Shown here in pieces: positions 1 to 7,147 of a stretch of DNA of 8,526 nt. A program made the translations under genes and the position numbers. The DNA is from Bermanella sp047628755 (GTDB lineage: Bacteria; Pseudomonadota; Gammaproteobacteria; Pseudomonadales; Oceanobacteraceae). The number at the start of each line of letters is the position of its first letter. The first letter of the stretch is position 1. Under the pieces are notes generated by a model, which saw only the letters and a list, made by a program, of their open reading frames with translations, was not told the DNA's origin and did no database searches. Location of the stretch: positions 1-8,526 of the forward strand of contig JBLHVV010000119.1 in the NCBI GenBank assembly GCA_047628755.1, written 5' to 3'.

Positions 1-598
1 CTGACTTTTCTGACGGCTCTTGATCTGGCAGTATAATGCAGGCTTTTTTATCCTGATAATGCTTAATAAATGTTTTTACGCCTTCACGGCCGGCTGCTAC
101 TAACTTTGTCCCACTGGATTCACGTGCCTCTAACATAGCTTGTTCAAAGCCTGGCATTTTGGCCATTTTATACAATGCTAATAAATCGCAGTGCTTAGGC
201 AAGTACGACGTTACCCATTCCCAGTTACCATAATGCATAGTCAGCATTAATAAGCCATTGCCATCTTTTACGGCTTTTTCAAATAAATGCAGATTATGGA
301 TATTTTTTATTTGTTTTTCATTTCTGAGGAATTTAGCCTCAGTACCACCCCAAGCAATACCCGTCTCGGCAATGGTCTTACTGGTTTCAATTACGCTTTT
401 TTTGGCTAACGCAAGACGCTCTGGTTCAGGCATTTCAGGGAAGCAAAGCTCAAGGTTCTTAATCGTAACTCTAAACATACTACTTTTAGTGGTGTACAAA
501 AGTACACCGAGGCCATGACCGAATTTTCTAGCCATTGATAAGCTGAGCAAACCAAGTGTTCGTATGATAGATAGGGCTAATCTAGATTTAATATCCAT
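1..598 (-). CDS. LpxL/HtrB-family lipid A biosynthesis acyltransferase (3' end outside window)
   Basis: Read on the minus strand from ATG at 598-596, this gives 199 residues with no stop before the window edge, so the C-terminal part is missing. The family transfers a secondary acyl chain from acyl-ACP to lipid A at the inner face of the cytoplasmic membrane. Visible support: a hydrophobic N-terminal segment (about residues 8-35), a family-like stretch around NLELCFPEMPEPER (48-61), the catalytic H-X4-E motif as HYGNWE (H122, E127), and a LPDQEP motif at 190-195 typical of LpxL/LpxM/HtrB proteins. The start agrees with the usual N-terminus, but no strong Shine-Dalgarno precedes it. It is divergent from the signalling operon. 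Pseudomonas also has an HtrB-type gene near glyQS, which fits. Whether the substrate is lauroyl, myristoyl or another chain cannot be told. Confidence 0.9.
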   Translation of the reverse strand, partial: MDIKSRLALSIIRTLGLLSLSMARKFGHGLGVLLYTTKSSMFRVTIKNLELCFPEMPEPERLALAKKSVIETSKTIAETGIAWGGTEAKFLRNEKQIKNIHNLHLFEKAVKDGNGLLMLTMHYGNWEWVTSYLPKHCDLLALYKMAKMPGFEQAMLEARESSGTKLVAAGREGVKTFIKHYQDKKACIILPDQEPSEKS

Positions 599-724
599 AA
601 TTCTATTTGCACTCTCATCTTGATACTAATTATTCATGCACTTTGCCTGATTTAAACAAAATTCGCTACAAACGCGCGAAATATGTATCTGTTGCTATGC
701 TAATTAGGTATATAAGGATTTTTT
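599..724. promoter_or_regulatory. Divergent intergenic region between acyltransferase and response regulator
   Basis: These 126 bases must hold the start signals for both divergent genes. On the plus strand a TATGCT hexamer at 696-701 is a possible -10, but no convincing -35 lies 16-18 bases upstream. A Shine-Dalgarno AAGGA at 714-718 sits 6 bases before the ATG at 725. A short imperfect dyad, TTCGC...GCGAA, occurs near 662-680. No good promoter could be assigned to the minus-strand gene. Confidence 0.4.
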
Positions 725-2359
725 ATGGCTTCATTGGATAACATGCTCGCAGGAATGCGGATTCTAGCCGTCGATGACTTGGTAGAATCTCGCAGTGCGA
801 TGAAGAAAATGCTGGTAATTTTAGGTGCCGGCAACGTCGATGTCGCGATGGACGGTGACGAAGCTGCTGAGTTTATTCTAAACAATGATTACGATTTGGT
901 AATTAGTGACTACAACCTCGGCCGTGGCCGAGACGGTCAGCAGATTCTCGAAGAAGCTAGGTTTACCCACAGATTGAAAGCCACCTCTACCTTTGTCATG
1001 CTCACTGGCGAAAACGCCATGGATATGGTGATGGGTGCCATTGAGTATGAACCGGACGATTACGTTACAAAGCCCTTTACTATCGATGTTATGCGTCAGC
1101 GACTTACCCGTATCCTATCAGTTAAGGGATTGATAAGGCCTATTAACGAAAGTATTGATTTGCAGACTAAAACCAAAACAATTCAGCTGTGTGACGAATT
1201 CATTAAGCAATACCCTAGACTCGAATTAAGGGTCAAGCGTATTAAAAGTCGCACTCTAATTAACATGAAATCATATAACGATGCTTTAAAGTTATTTGAT
1301 TCAATTTTAAACGAACGTGAAATTAACTGGGCTATGCTAGGCAAAGCCACATGTCTATTTCATCTTAAAAAATACAATGATGCTAAAAAATTAGTTGAAT
1401 ACACAATTGAACAACACCCAAATTACGTTCAATGCTATGACTTACTTTCTAAGATTAATATTAAACAAAAAGACTTAATAGCCGCACAAAATGCACTTGT
1501 AAGAGCCATCCAAGTTTCACCAAAACAAGTATTAAGACAAATGGAACTAGGGCGTATCGCTTTCGCTAATTTAGATTTTGAAGTAGCTGAAGGTGCATTT
1601 AAACAATCGGTAAAGTTAGCTCGTCATAGCTGTTATCGTTCGGTAAAAAATTATTTATTATTTGCTAAAAGTCTTCAACATAAAATCACTCCTAAAAATA
1701 ATCGTGATACTCGAATTAGTAGTGGTGAAGCGTTTAAAGCTTTGGATGAAGCAAAAACACTTTATAAGCACAACCCAGAATATATATACGATGCCACCAT
1801 AATTGAAAGCACCACATTTTCAAATCTAGGCAAAGAAATTGATGCAAAAGCTGTAGCAAATAAAGCCGAAGCTATGTTGGCTAAATTAACTCAGCCCACA
1901 TGTGCTCATCAATTAGCTTTGGCCCGTGCGTTTATAGACACGAAGCAACATGCCAAGGCACAAGATTTATTGGCTATAATCAATGCTCGTAAAGACTTAA
2001 GTAGATCAGAACAACGGGATTTAGAGCATACTAGAAATGAAATTAATGAGCATGTTGTACGCACTTACACCACCGAAATTAATGATAAAGCCATTGAGTT
2101 TTTCGAACAGGGTCAGTTGGCTCGAGCCATTGAACTCTTTGATAAAGCCACAGCCTATAAAGAAGCGGGGTTAACAGTGTTGCTCAATGCCATACAAGCT
2201 AAAATCACCTTTATGGATCAGAGCGAAGCGACCTTAGAAATGGTATCTGAGGTTGGGGAACACTTAGACAAGGTGGGCAGTCTTCCTGAAATAGATGAAC
2301 GCCATGGTCGCTGGCTAATATTAATAAAAAGTTACGAACGCATAAAACGTTCAGTATAA
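725..2359 (+). CDS. Response regulator with N-terminal receiver and C-terminal TPR region (VieB-like architecture)
   Basis: A 544-residue soluble protein. Residues 11-131 form a CheY-like receiver with all expected residues: acidic pair D17-D18, phospho-acceptor D62 in DLVISDYNLG, switch T94 in MLTGE, and K116-P117 in YVTKPF. From about 150 to the end it is alpha-helical with TPR-like helix pairs, clearest at about 200-305 (GKATCLFHLKKYNDAKKLVE and the following pairs) and again near 448-480 (AIEFFEQGQLARAIELFDKA). There is no DNA-binding, GGDEF, EAL or methyltransferase output domain, so the output is inferred to be phosphorylation-controlled protein binding. Vibrio cholerae VieB has the same receiver-plus-TPR plan and acts by protein contact, but orthology is not claimed. 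AAGGA six bases before the ATG supports the start. The kinase gene begins 11 bases after the stop, so the two probably form an operon. Confidence 0.88.
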   Translation: MASLDNMLAGMRILAVDDLVESRSAMKKMLVILGAGNVDVAMDGDEAAEFILNNDYDLVISDYNLGRGRDGQQILEEARFTHRLKATSTFVMLTGENAMDMVMGAIEYEPDDYVTKPFTIDVMRQRLTRILSVKGLIRPINESIDLQTKTKTIQLCDEFIKQYPRLELRVKRIKSRTLINMKSYNDALKLFDSILNEREINWAMLGKATCLFHLKKYNDAKKLVEYTIEQHPNYVQCYDLLSKINIKQKDLIAAQNALVRAIQVSPKQVLRQMELGRIAFANLDFEVAEGAFKQSVKLARHSCYRSVKNYLLFAKSLQHKITPKNNRDTRISSGEAFKALDEAKTLYKHNPEYIYDATIIESTTFSNLGKEIDAKAVANKAEAMLAKLTQPTCAHQLALARAFIDTKQHAKAQDLLAIINARKDLSRSEQRDLEHTRNEINEHVVRTYTTEINDKAIEFFEQGQLARAIELFDKATAYKEAGLTVLLNAIQAKITFMDQSEATLEMVSEVGEHLDKVGSLPEIDERHGRWLILIKSYERIKRSV

Positions 2360-2370
2360 GGGGTCCTGTA

Positions 2371-3021
2371 ATGACATTTAATTCCACTACATTACTTAGC
2401 TCTCAACTGCATGACATCAAAAATGAGATGCAAGCTATTTTAAGTCTTCAAGATGAACTTGCCGAATTACTTACAGAGCTTCCTGAGCAGGCAACCATTT
2501 TAACAAACATATCCAAACACAGCGAAAGTCTTAATCAGCGATTAGTAGAGTTGCTCTCTGTACTAAAAATACAGAACACCTCTTTTGCGCCTAACGAGAA
2601 CGAAAACTGGCTTATAGATACAATTACACCCATTGTTAATGACCAAAAACGCTTAAAGCAATTTGCTGTGATTCCCGAATTTGATTTGGAATTCAATCAA
2701 TTTTATGACGAGCAATTAGTGGCTATTGCTTTAAATAATATTTTTGGAAATGCTCACCAAGCTGGTGCTACTGAGGCAAGGGTGAAAGTAGAAGAGTTTA
2801 ATGATGGTCACTGGCTAATAGAAATTGTCGATAACGGTCCAGGTTTTAAACCTGAACAACTGTTGAAAGGAGAATTTAACCCCCAAGGTACTGCCAGCGG
2901 TTTAGGCTTATATCTTATTCAACAGGCCATTAAAACCCACAAACGTAATGGTAATTACGGCAGTATCACTCTGGAAAACCACTCAAATGGTGGCGCTATG
3001 ATTAAATTAGTCTTCCCCTAG
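2371..3021 (+). CDS. Small soluble histidine kinase (DHp + HATPase_c), likely partner of the receiver-TPR protein
   Basis: A 216-residue protein with no signal peptide, transmembrane segment, PAS, GAF or HAMP domain. An H-box-like motif, LHDIKNEMQ, puts the likely phospho-acceptor at H14, followed by a helical dimerisation hairpin to about residue 70. The catalytic ATPase domain covers about 78-216: N-box LNNIFGNAHQAGA (N123, N127), G1 box DNGPGF (154-159), G2 box GTASGLGLYL (173-182) and a closing GGAMIKLVF strand typical of HATPase_c. It is essentially a minimal kinase core, so its input must come from a partner protein or the cytoplasm. A Shine-Dalgarno AAGGGG (2358-2363) overlaps the stop codon of the regulator gene, which suggests translational coupling and matched amounts. 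Its partner is inferred from adjacency. Phosphatase activity is equally possible. Confidence 0.85.
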   Translation: MTFNSTTLLSSQLHDIKNEMQAILSLQDELAELLTELPEQATILTNISKHSESLNQRLVELLSVLKIQNTSFAPNENENWLIDTITPIVNDQKRLKQFAVIPEFDLEFNQFYDEQLVAIALNNIFGNAHQAGATEARVKVEEFNDGHWLIEIVDNGPGFKPEQLLKGEFNPQGTASGLGLYLIQQAIKTHKRNGNYGSITLENHSNGGAMIKLVFP

Positions 3022-3096
3022 TTCTAACTTATCTGCCTACTGGGCGAATTTATCTGCTGTGAACTTAAATAATATTCAGCCAGCTTACGTCAGCAC

Positions 3097-3125
3097 TGGT
3101 CACTACTGCGTCAGCCCAGTATAAT
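3097..3125 (+). promoter_or_regulatory. Sigma70-type promoter for glyQS
   Basis: A perfect -10 TATAAT at 3120-3125 is preceded, with a 17-base spacer, by TGGTCA at 3097-3102 (four of six matches to TTGACA). Transcription would begin near 3132, giving a leader of about 30 bases before the GTG at 3162. That is too short for a T-box or glycine riboswitch. Confidence 0.7.
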
Positions 3126-3161
3126 CGCCTGCTTTCGATTGCTTATAACTGGTTACCCACA

Positions 3162-4181
3162 GTGTCAGATAACAATTTTCAGTACGACGTAAAAACATTT
3201 CAGGGCTTAATTGCAGCTCTGCAGAATTTTTGGACCCAGCAAGGCTGTGTAATAAACCAGCCAATTGATATGGAAGTAGGTGCTGGCACCTTTCATACTT
3301 CCACATTCTTGCGAGCCGTTGGTCCTGAAACTTGGAACGCAGCATATGTTCAGCCTTGTCGTCGTCCTACCGACGGCCGTTATGGCGAAAACCCTAACCG
3401 CCTTCAGCATTACTACCAGTTTCAAGTCGTTATGAAGCCATCACCTTTAGACATTCAAGACAAATATCTAGAAAGTTTAAAAGTGATGGGCATCGATACA
3501 TTGGTGCACGATGTTCGCTTTGTAGAAGACAACTGGGAATCTCCAACTTTAGGCGCGTGGGGCCTTGGTTGGGAAGTCTGGTTAAATGGTATGGAAGTAA
3601 CTCAGTTCACTTACTTCCAACAGGTGGGCGGTATTGAATGCTACCCAGTAACCGGAGAAATAACTTACGGTCTAGAACGCATTGCTATGTACCTACAAGA
3701 AGTCGACAGTATCTTTGATCTTGTTTGGTGCTATGGCCCAGACGGTTCTAAAGTGACCTACGGAGATGTGTTTCATCAAAACGAAGTAGAAATGTCCGCT
3801 TACAACTTTGAACATGCTGACGTGGATTTTCTTTTTCAGGCATTCAATCAACACGAAGCTGACTGTGCTCGCTTAATTGAAGCTGGCCTTGCGTTGCCTG
3901 CCTATGAAAAAGTGCTAAAAGCATCCCATGCATTCAATATGTTAGATGCCCGTCACGCTATCTCGGTTACAGAACGTCAGGGTTATATTTTGCGCGTTCG
4001 TACCTTATCTCGTTCAGTTTCTGAAGCCTATTTACAAAGCCGTCGAAAAATGGGTTTCCCATTGGCCCCGGAAAAACTTCGTAACGAAGTATTAGCAAAC
4101 TTAAATGCGGAAGATAAAGCCGCTGCTGAAAAGGCTGCTAAAAAAGCCGCCAAAGACGCTAAAAAAATGGCTAAGAAGTAG
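3162..4181 (+). CDS. glyQ: Glycine--tRNA ligase alpha subunit
   Basis: This is the catalytic subunit of the bacterial alpha2-beta2-type glycyl-tRNA synthetase, which activates glycine with ATP and charges tRNA-Gly in the cytoplasm. The class II core is unmistakable: TFQGLIAALQNFW near the N-terminus, EVGAGTFHTSTFLRAVGPET (38-57), the motif 2 region RPTDGRYGENPNRLQHYYQF (68-87), EDNWESPTLGAWGLGWEVW (122-140), and motif 3 GEITYGLERIAMYLQ (165-179). Translation starts at GTG 3162. There is no in-frame ATG before residue 37, and the GTG gives the expected family N-terminus, but no clear Shine-Dalgarno is present. At 339 residues it is longer than E. coli GlyQ (303). The excess is mainly a Lys/Ala-rich tail at about 316-339. 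glyS follows after 10 bases. Confidence 0.98.
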   Translation: MSDNNFQYDVKTFQGLIAALQNFWTQQGCVINQPIDMEVGAGTFHTSTFLRAVGPETWNAAYVQPCRRPTDGRYGENPNRLQHYYQFQVVMKPSPLDIQDKYLESLKVMGIDTLVHDVRFVEDNWESPTLGAWGLGWEVWLNGMEVTQFTYFQQVGGIECYPVTGEITYGLERIAMYLQEVDSIFDLVWCYGPDGSKVTYGDVFHQNEVEMSAYNFEHADVDFLFQAFNQHEADCARLIEAGLALPAYEKVLKASHAFNMLDARHAISVTERQGYILRVRTLSRSVSEAYLQSRRKMGFPLAPEKLRNEVLANLNAEDKAAAEKAAKKAAKDAKKMAKK

Positions 4182-4184
4182 GGA
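4180..4184 (+). promoter_or_regulatory. Ribosome binding site fixing the glyS start
   Basis: AGGGA lies 7 bases before ATG 4192 and overlaps the glyQ stop codon (TAG 4179-4181). It decides for the ATG at 4192 over an open-frame extension back to 4105, which would overlap the glyQ tail. Confidence 0.8.
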
Positions 4185-4191
4185 TATTATT

Positions 4192-6261
4192 ATGAGCACA
4201 CAAGATTTTCTAGTAGAAATCGGTACTGAAGAGTTACCACCAAAAGCCCTTAAAAAATTATCTGATGCTTTCCAACTGGGCATAGAGACACACTTAGCCA
4301 GCAAGGGTTTAAAGTTTGAAAGCAGTAAGTTATTTGCCGCTCCCCGTCGTATCGCTTTGCGCTTAAAAGCGCTGGACGTTCAAGGTGCCGTAAGTAAAGT
4401 TGAAAAGCTGGGCCCTTATTCTAGTGTTGCATTTGATGCCGACGGCAACCCGACTAAAGCTGCCGAAGGCTTTGCTCGTGCCAATAAAATTACTTTCGAA
4501 GAAGTTGGCCGCATTACAGATGACAAAGGCGAGCGTCTTTACTACTCACAAGAATTACCAGGGGCTAGCGCAACCGACGAATTACCCACTGCCGTTACTG
4601 ATAGCTTGAATAAACTGCCAATTCCTAAGCGCATGCGTTGGGGTTCTAGCCGCATTGAATTTGTTCGCCCGGTGCAATGGGTTCTTATGTTGCTAGGTGG
4701 CAAAGTGGTTGATACGACCATTCTTGGTATTAAATCAGGCAACGTAACTCGAGGGCACCGTTTTCATGCCAATGAAGAAATTGCTATTACCAACGCCGAC
4801 GATTACGAAATTGCTTTAAAAGAGCAAGGAAAAGTATTAGCTGATTATGACATCCGTAAAGAGCTAGTTCGAACACAAGTAATTGAACAGGGTAAAAAGC
4901 TGGGTGGCGTTGCGGTTATTGATGAAGACTTATTAGACGAAGTGGCTTCTCTTAACGAATGGCCTACTGCATTAGCCGGTGGCTTTGACAAGTTATTCTT
5001 AGACGTGCCTGCACAAGCTCTCATTAGCTCTATGAAAGAGCATCAAAAATATTTTCATGTTGTTGATGGTAATGGCCAGTTGATGCCTAATTTCATTACT
5101 GTTTGTAATATTGAATCAAAAGATCCTCAACAGGTAATTCATGGTAATGAAAAGGTTATTCGCCCACGCTTAAGTGATGCAAAATTCTTTTGGGATACAG
5201 ACCGCAAGGTTTCGCTTGAAAGTCGTTTTGAAAAACTCAGCACCGTTGTTTGGGTACAAAAACTGGGTTCGCTTAAAGATAAAGCCGAACGTTTAAGCCG
5301 TCTAGCTGGAAAAATTGCCCACGTAATTGGTGGTGATCAAGCCCTTGCAGAACGAGCTTCTAAACTGTGTAAAACAGATTTACTAAGCGACATGGTATTA
5401 GAGTTCTCTGATCTTCAAGGATTAGCTGGATCGTATTACGCTAAACACGATGGCGAGCATAAAGATGTTTGTGCTGCAATGTTCGAGCAATACAAGCCTG
5501 CATTTTCTGGTGATGATCTTCCGTCTACACAAACAGGTTTAGCATTGGCCATCGCCGATCGCTTAGACAGCCTTGTAGGTTTATTTGGTATTGGCCAACT
5601 ACCAACAGGTGGTAAGGACCCGTTTGCGTTACGACGTGCATCTTTAGGCGTATTACGTTTACTTGTCGAAAAAGACATTAACATTGATATTTCTACGTTA
5701 ATTGACTGGGCCATAGATAACAATTGGCCAATTGAATTAAAAGACGACACCAAGTCTAAGCTAACTGATTATATGCTAGATCGCTTCAGCGCCATGTATC
5801 AGGACCAAAATATTCCTGCCGTGGTGTTCCAAGCGGTGCGTGCTAAAGGCATTACTCAACCGTTAGACATTAATAAACGTGTCCAAGCGGTATTTGCATT
5901 TTCTAAACTAGATAGTGCCAGTGCTTTAGCCGCTGCTAACAAACGTGTTTCTAATATTCTTGCCAAAAATAATGCCGTTATCGATACACCTGTTATAGAC
6001 AATAGTTTATTACAAGAAGATGCGGAAAAACTGTTAGCCAAAGAATTAGCTGAAAAAGCAATTGAGGTGCAAGCCATCTTTGATGCTGGTGATTACGCAG
6101 ATTACCTAACGTCGTTAACGTCTTTACGCAGCAGTATTGATGCATTTTTTGATAACGTAATGGTAATGGCTGATGATGAAGCCGTTAAGAACAATCGATT
6201 GGCACTGCTTAATCAGTTACGTAATTTATTTTTACAAGTAGCGGATATTTCACTGCTATAG
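4192..6261 (+). CDS. glyS: Glycine--tRNA ligase beta subunit
   Basis: The beta subunit of the heterotetrameric glycyl-tRNA synthetase. It supplies most tRNA recognition and is needed for aminoacylation with GlyQ. From ATG 4192 it has 689 residues, the same length as E. coli GlyS. The N-terminus FLVEIGTEELPPKALKKL is the family signature. FVRPVQWVLMLLGGK, SMKEHQKYF, GNEKVIRPRLSDAKFFW, the HD-like region EFSDLQGLAGSYYA, and ADRLDSLVGLFGIGQLPTGG followed by KDPFALRRASLGVLRL all match GlyS. The C-terminal region is the helical anticodon-binding (DALR-like) domain. The frame stays open upstream to 4105, but that stretch is the glyQ tail in another frame and gives an unlikely Lys/Arg-rich N-terminus. 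It is cotranscribed with glyQ and followed 27 bases later by an intrinsic terminator. Confidence 0.98.
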   Translation: MSTQDFLVEIGTEELPPKALKKLSDAFQLGIETHLASKGLKFESSKLFAAPRRIALRLKALDVQGAVSKVEKLGPYSSVAFDADGNPTKAAEGFARANKITFEEVGRITDDKGERLYYSQELPGASATDELPTAVTDSLNKLPIPKRMRWGSSRIEFVRPVQWVLMLLGGKVVDTTILGIKSGNVTRGHRFHANEEIAITNADDYEIALKEQGKVLADYDIRKELVRTQVIEQGKKLGGVAVIDEDLLDEVASLNEWPTALAGGFDKLFLDVPAQALISSMKEHQKYFHVVDGNGQLMPNFITVCNIESKDPQQVIHGNEKVIRPRLSDAKFFWDTDRKVSLESRFEKLSTVVWVQKLGSLKDKAERLSRLAGKIAHVIGGDQALAERASKLCKTDLLSDMVLEFSDLQGLAGSYYAKHDGEHKDVCAAMFEQYKPAFSGDDLPSTQTGLALAIADRLDSLVGLFGIGQLPTGGKDPFALRRASLGVLRLLVEKDINIDISTLIDWAIDNNWPIELKDDTKSKLTDYMLDRFSAMYQDQNIPAVVFQAVRAKGITQPLDINKRVQAVFAFSKLDSASALAAANKRVSNILAKNNAVIDTPVIDNSLLQEDAEKLLAKELAEKAIEVQAIFDAGDYADYLTSLTSLRSSIDAFFDNVMVMADDEAVKNNRLALLNQLRNLFLQVADISLL

Positions 6262-6288
6262 AAATATTGATGCGTAACAAAGTGAATA

Positions 6289-6309
6289 GGGAGCCTTGGC
6301 TCCCTTTTT
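6289..6309 (+). terminator. Rho-independent terminator of glyQS
   Basis: GGGAGCC (6289-6295) and GGCTCCC (6298-6304) are perfectly complementary. They form a 7-bp GC-rich stem, or 6 bp with a CTTG tetraloop, followed at once by TTTTT (6305-6309). It lies 27 bases after the glyS stop, so gmhB is probably transcribed mainly from its own promoter. Confidence 0.92.
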
Positions 6310-6374
6310 ACTTTCAGTGGCTTTAATTGCACTATTTACTGCCTTGTTTTTGTATATATTTATCTGGAAATAAT

Positions 6375-6923
6375 ATGAACCCATTAAAATTAGTTATTTT
6401 GGATCGCGATGGTGTTATTAATTACGATTCAGATGAATATATAAAAACCGTTGATGAATGGATACCACTTCCTGGTGCACTAGAAGCCTTAGGGAGACTT
6501 ACCAAGGCCGGTTACAAAATTGCCATTGCGACCAATCAGTCTGGTGTGTCTCGTGAATACTTCACACTAGATACTCTTGCAGATATGCATAACAAAATGA
6601 TGGATTTAGCAACTCTTGAACAAGCTGAAATTAACCATATTGCATTCTGTCCTCATGGCCCAAATGATCAGTGTAATTGTCGGAAGCCTCTACCTGGTTT
6701 GATTCATCAAATTGAAAAAGCTCTGAAATTAGATGCTAAAGGCTGCTATATGGTAGGTGATTCCCTAAGAGATTTACAAGCTGGTCAAGCCGCAGGATTA
6801 AAAGCAGCACTTGTACTCACAGGAAAGGGACAAAAGACCTTTGATAAAAATATGGGGCTTGAACAGGTTGAGGTTTTTACTGATTTAAATATGTTTGTGG
6901 AACATTTAATTACTAAACAATGA
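6375..6923 (+). CDS. gmhB: D-glycero-beta-D-manno-heptose-1,7-bisphosphate 7-phosphatase
   Basis: A cytoplasmic HAD-superfamily phosphatase that removes the 7-phosphate of D-glycero-D-manno-heptose 1,7-bisphosphate on the way to ADP-heptose for the LPS inner core. From ATG 6375 it has 182 residues, close to E. coli GmhB (191). HAD motifs are in order: LDRDGVIN with nucleophile D10 and acid/base D12, motif II IATNQSG (T53), motif III K104-P105, and motif IV GDSLRDLQAG (D129). The zinc-binding loop specific to GmhB is present as CPH at 92-94 and CNC at 100-102, leading into RKP. The frame is open back to 6327, but those 16 extra residues are not part of the family. A weak GGAAA at 6366-6370 precedes the chosen ATG. 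In Pseudomonas-like genomes gmhB also follows glyS, and plsC usually comes next, but it is absent here. Confidence 0.95.
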   Translation: MNPLKLVILDRDGVINYDSDEYIKTVDEWIPLPGALEALGRLTKAGYKIAIATNQSGVSREYFTLDTLADMHNKMMDLATLEQAEINHIAFCPHGPNDQCNCRKPLPGLIHQIEKALKLDAKGCYMVGDSLRDLQAGQAAGLKAALVLTGKGQKTFDKNMGLEQVEVFTDLNMFVEHLITKQ

Positions 6924-6940
6924 TAGGCAACTACCAATTT

Positions 6941-6961
6941 AATTAGACCTTTAGGTCAATT
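6941..6961 (+). other. Short hairpin/palindrome after gmhB
   Basis: GACCT (6946-6950), TT, AGGTC (6953-6957) form a 5-bp stem flanked by AATT on both sides with one bulged A. There is no T-tract, so it is a weak terminator at best. Its left half, GACCTTTA, recurs over the -35 of the promoter modules at 6992 and 7745, so it may instead be a regulatory site. Confidence 0.4.
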
Positions 6962-6991
6962 ATGAATCACACCATTAAAAGGTATAATACA

Positions 6992-7019
6992 TTGACCTTT
7001 ACTGTTCACACGTTATTAT
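6992..7019 (+). promoter_or_regulatory. Promoter module 1, upstream of the beta-barrel gene
   Basis: TTGACC (6992-6997) matches the -35 consensus at five of six positions. TATTAT (7014-7019) matches the -10 at five of six, with a 16-base spacer. Transcription from here would give a leader of about 120 bases before the TTG at 7148. A perfect TATAAT at 6983-6988 just upstream is an alternative -10, but it has only a poor -35 partner. Confidence 0.6.
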
Positions 7020-7135
7020 TTCAGCAGATCATATATTTATTTAATTCAACGTTTTTGTACAGCATACATTAGCTTTAGCTTATGTTTTATTGAGCGTTAT
7101 TATTCATTAGAAAATAATTATTGTTTCAACTCGTT

Positions 7136-7140
7136 AAGGA
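7136..7140 (+). promoter_or_regulatory. Ribosome binding site selecting a TTG start
   Basis: AAGGA (7136-7140), part of TAAGGAAA, ends 7 bases before TTG 7148. This spacing supports TTG 7148 as the true start rather than the in-frame TTG at 7121, which has no Shine-Dalgarno before it. Confidence 0.75.
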
Positions 7141-7147
7141 AACTCTC

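Noticed and set aside
258..518. Plus-strand open frame of 86 codons
   Set aside because: It lies antisense to the well-supported acyltransferase gene and its translation has no family-like features.
3022..3161. Glycine riboswitch or T-box before glyQ
   Set aside because: The predicted leader is only about 30 bases, and no conserved aptamer-like structure was seen.
4105..4191. 29-codon upstream extension of glyS
   Set aside because: It is the Lys/Ala-rich glyQ tail read in another frame. A good ribosome site and the family N-terminus point to ATG 4192.
5436..5753. Minus-strand open frame of 105 codons inside glyS
   Set aside because: It is a shadow of the conserved glyS reading frame. The same holds for the other minus-strand frames inside glyQ and glyS.
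6327..6374. 16-codon upstream extension of gmhB
   Set aside because: GmhB proteins begin a few residues before the DRDG motif, which matches ATG 6375. The extension starts at a non-ATG codon.
7121..7147. TTG 7121 as the start of the barrel protein
   Set aside because: There is no Shine-Dalgarno before it, and it would place nine polar residues ahead of a normal signal peptide. TTG 7148 has AAGGA at the right distance.
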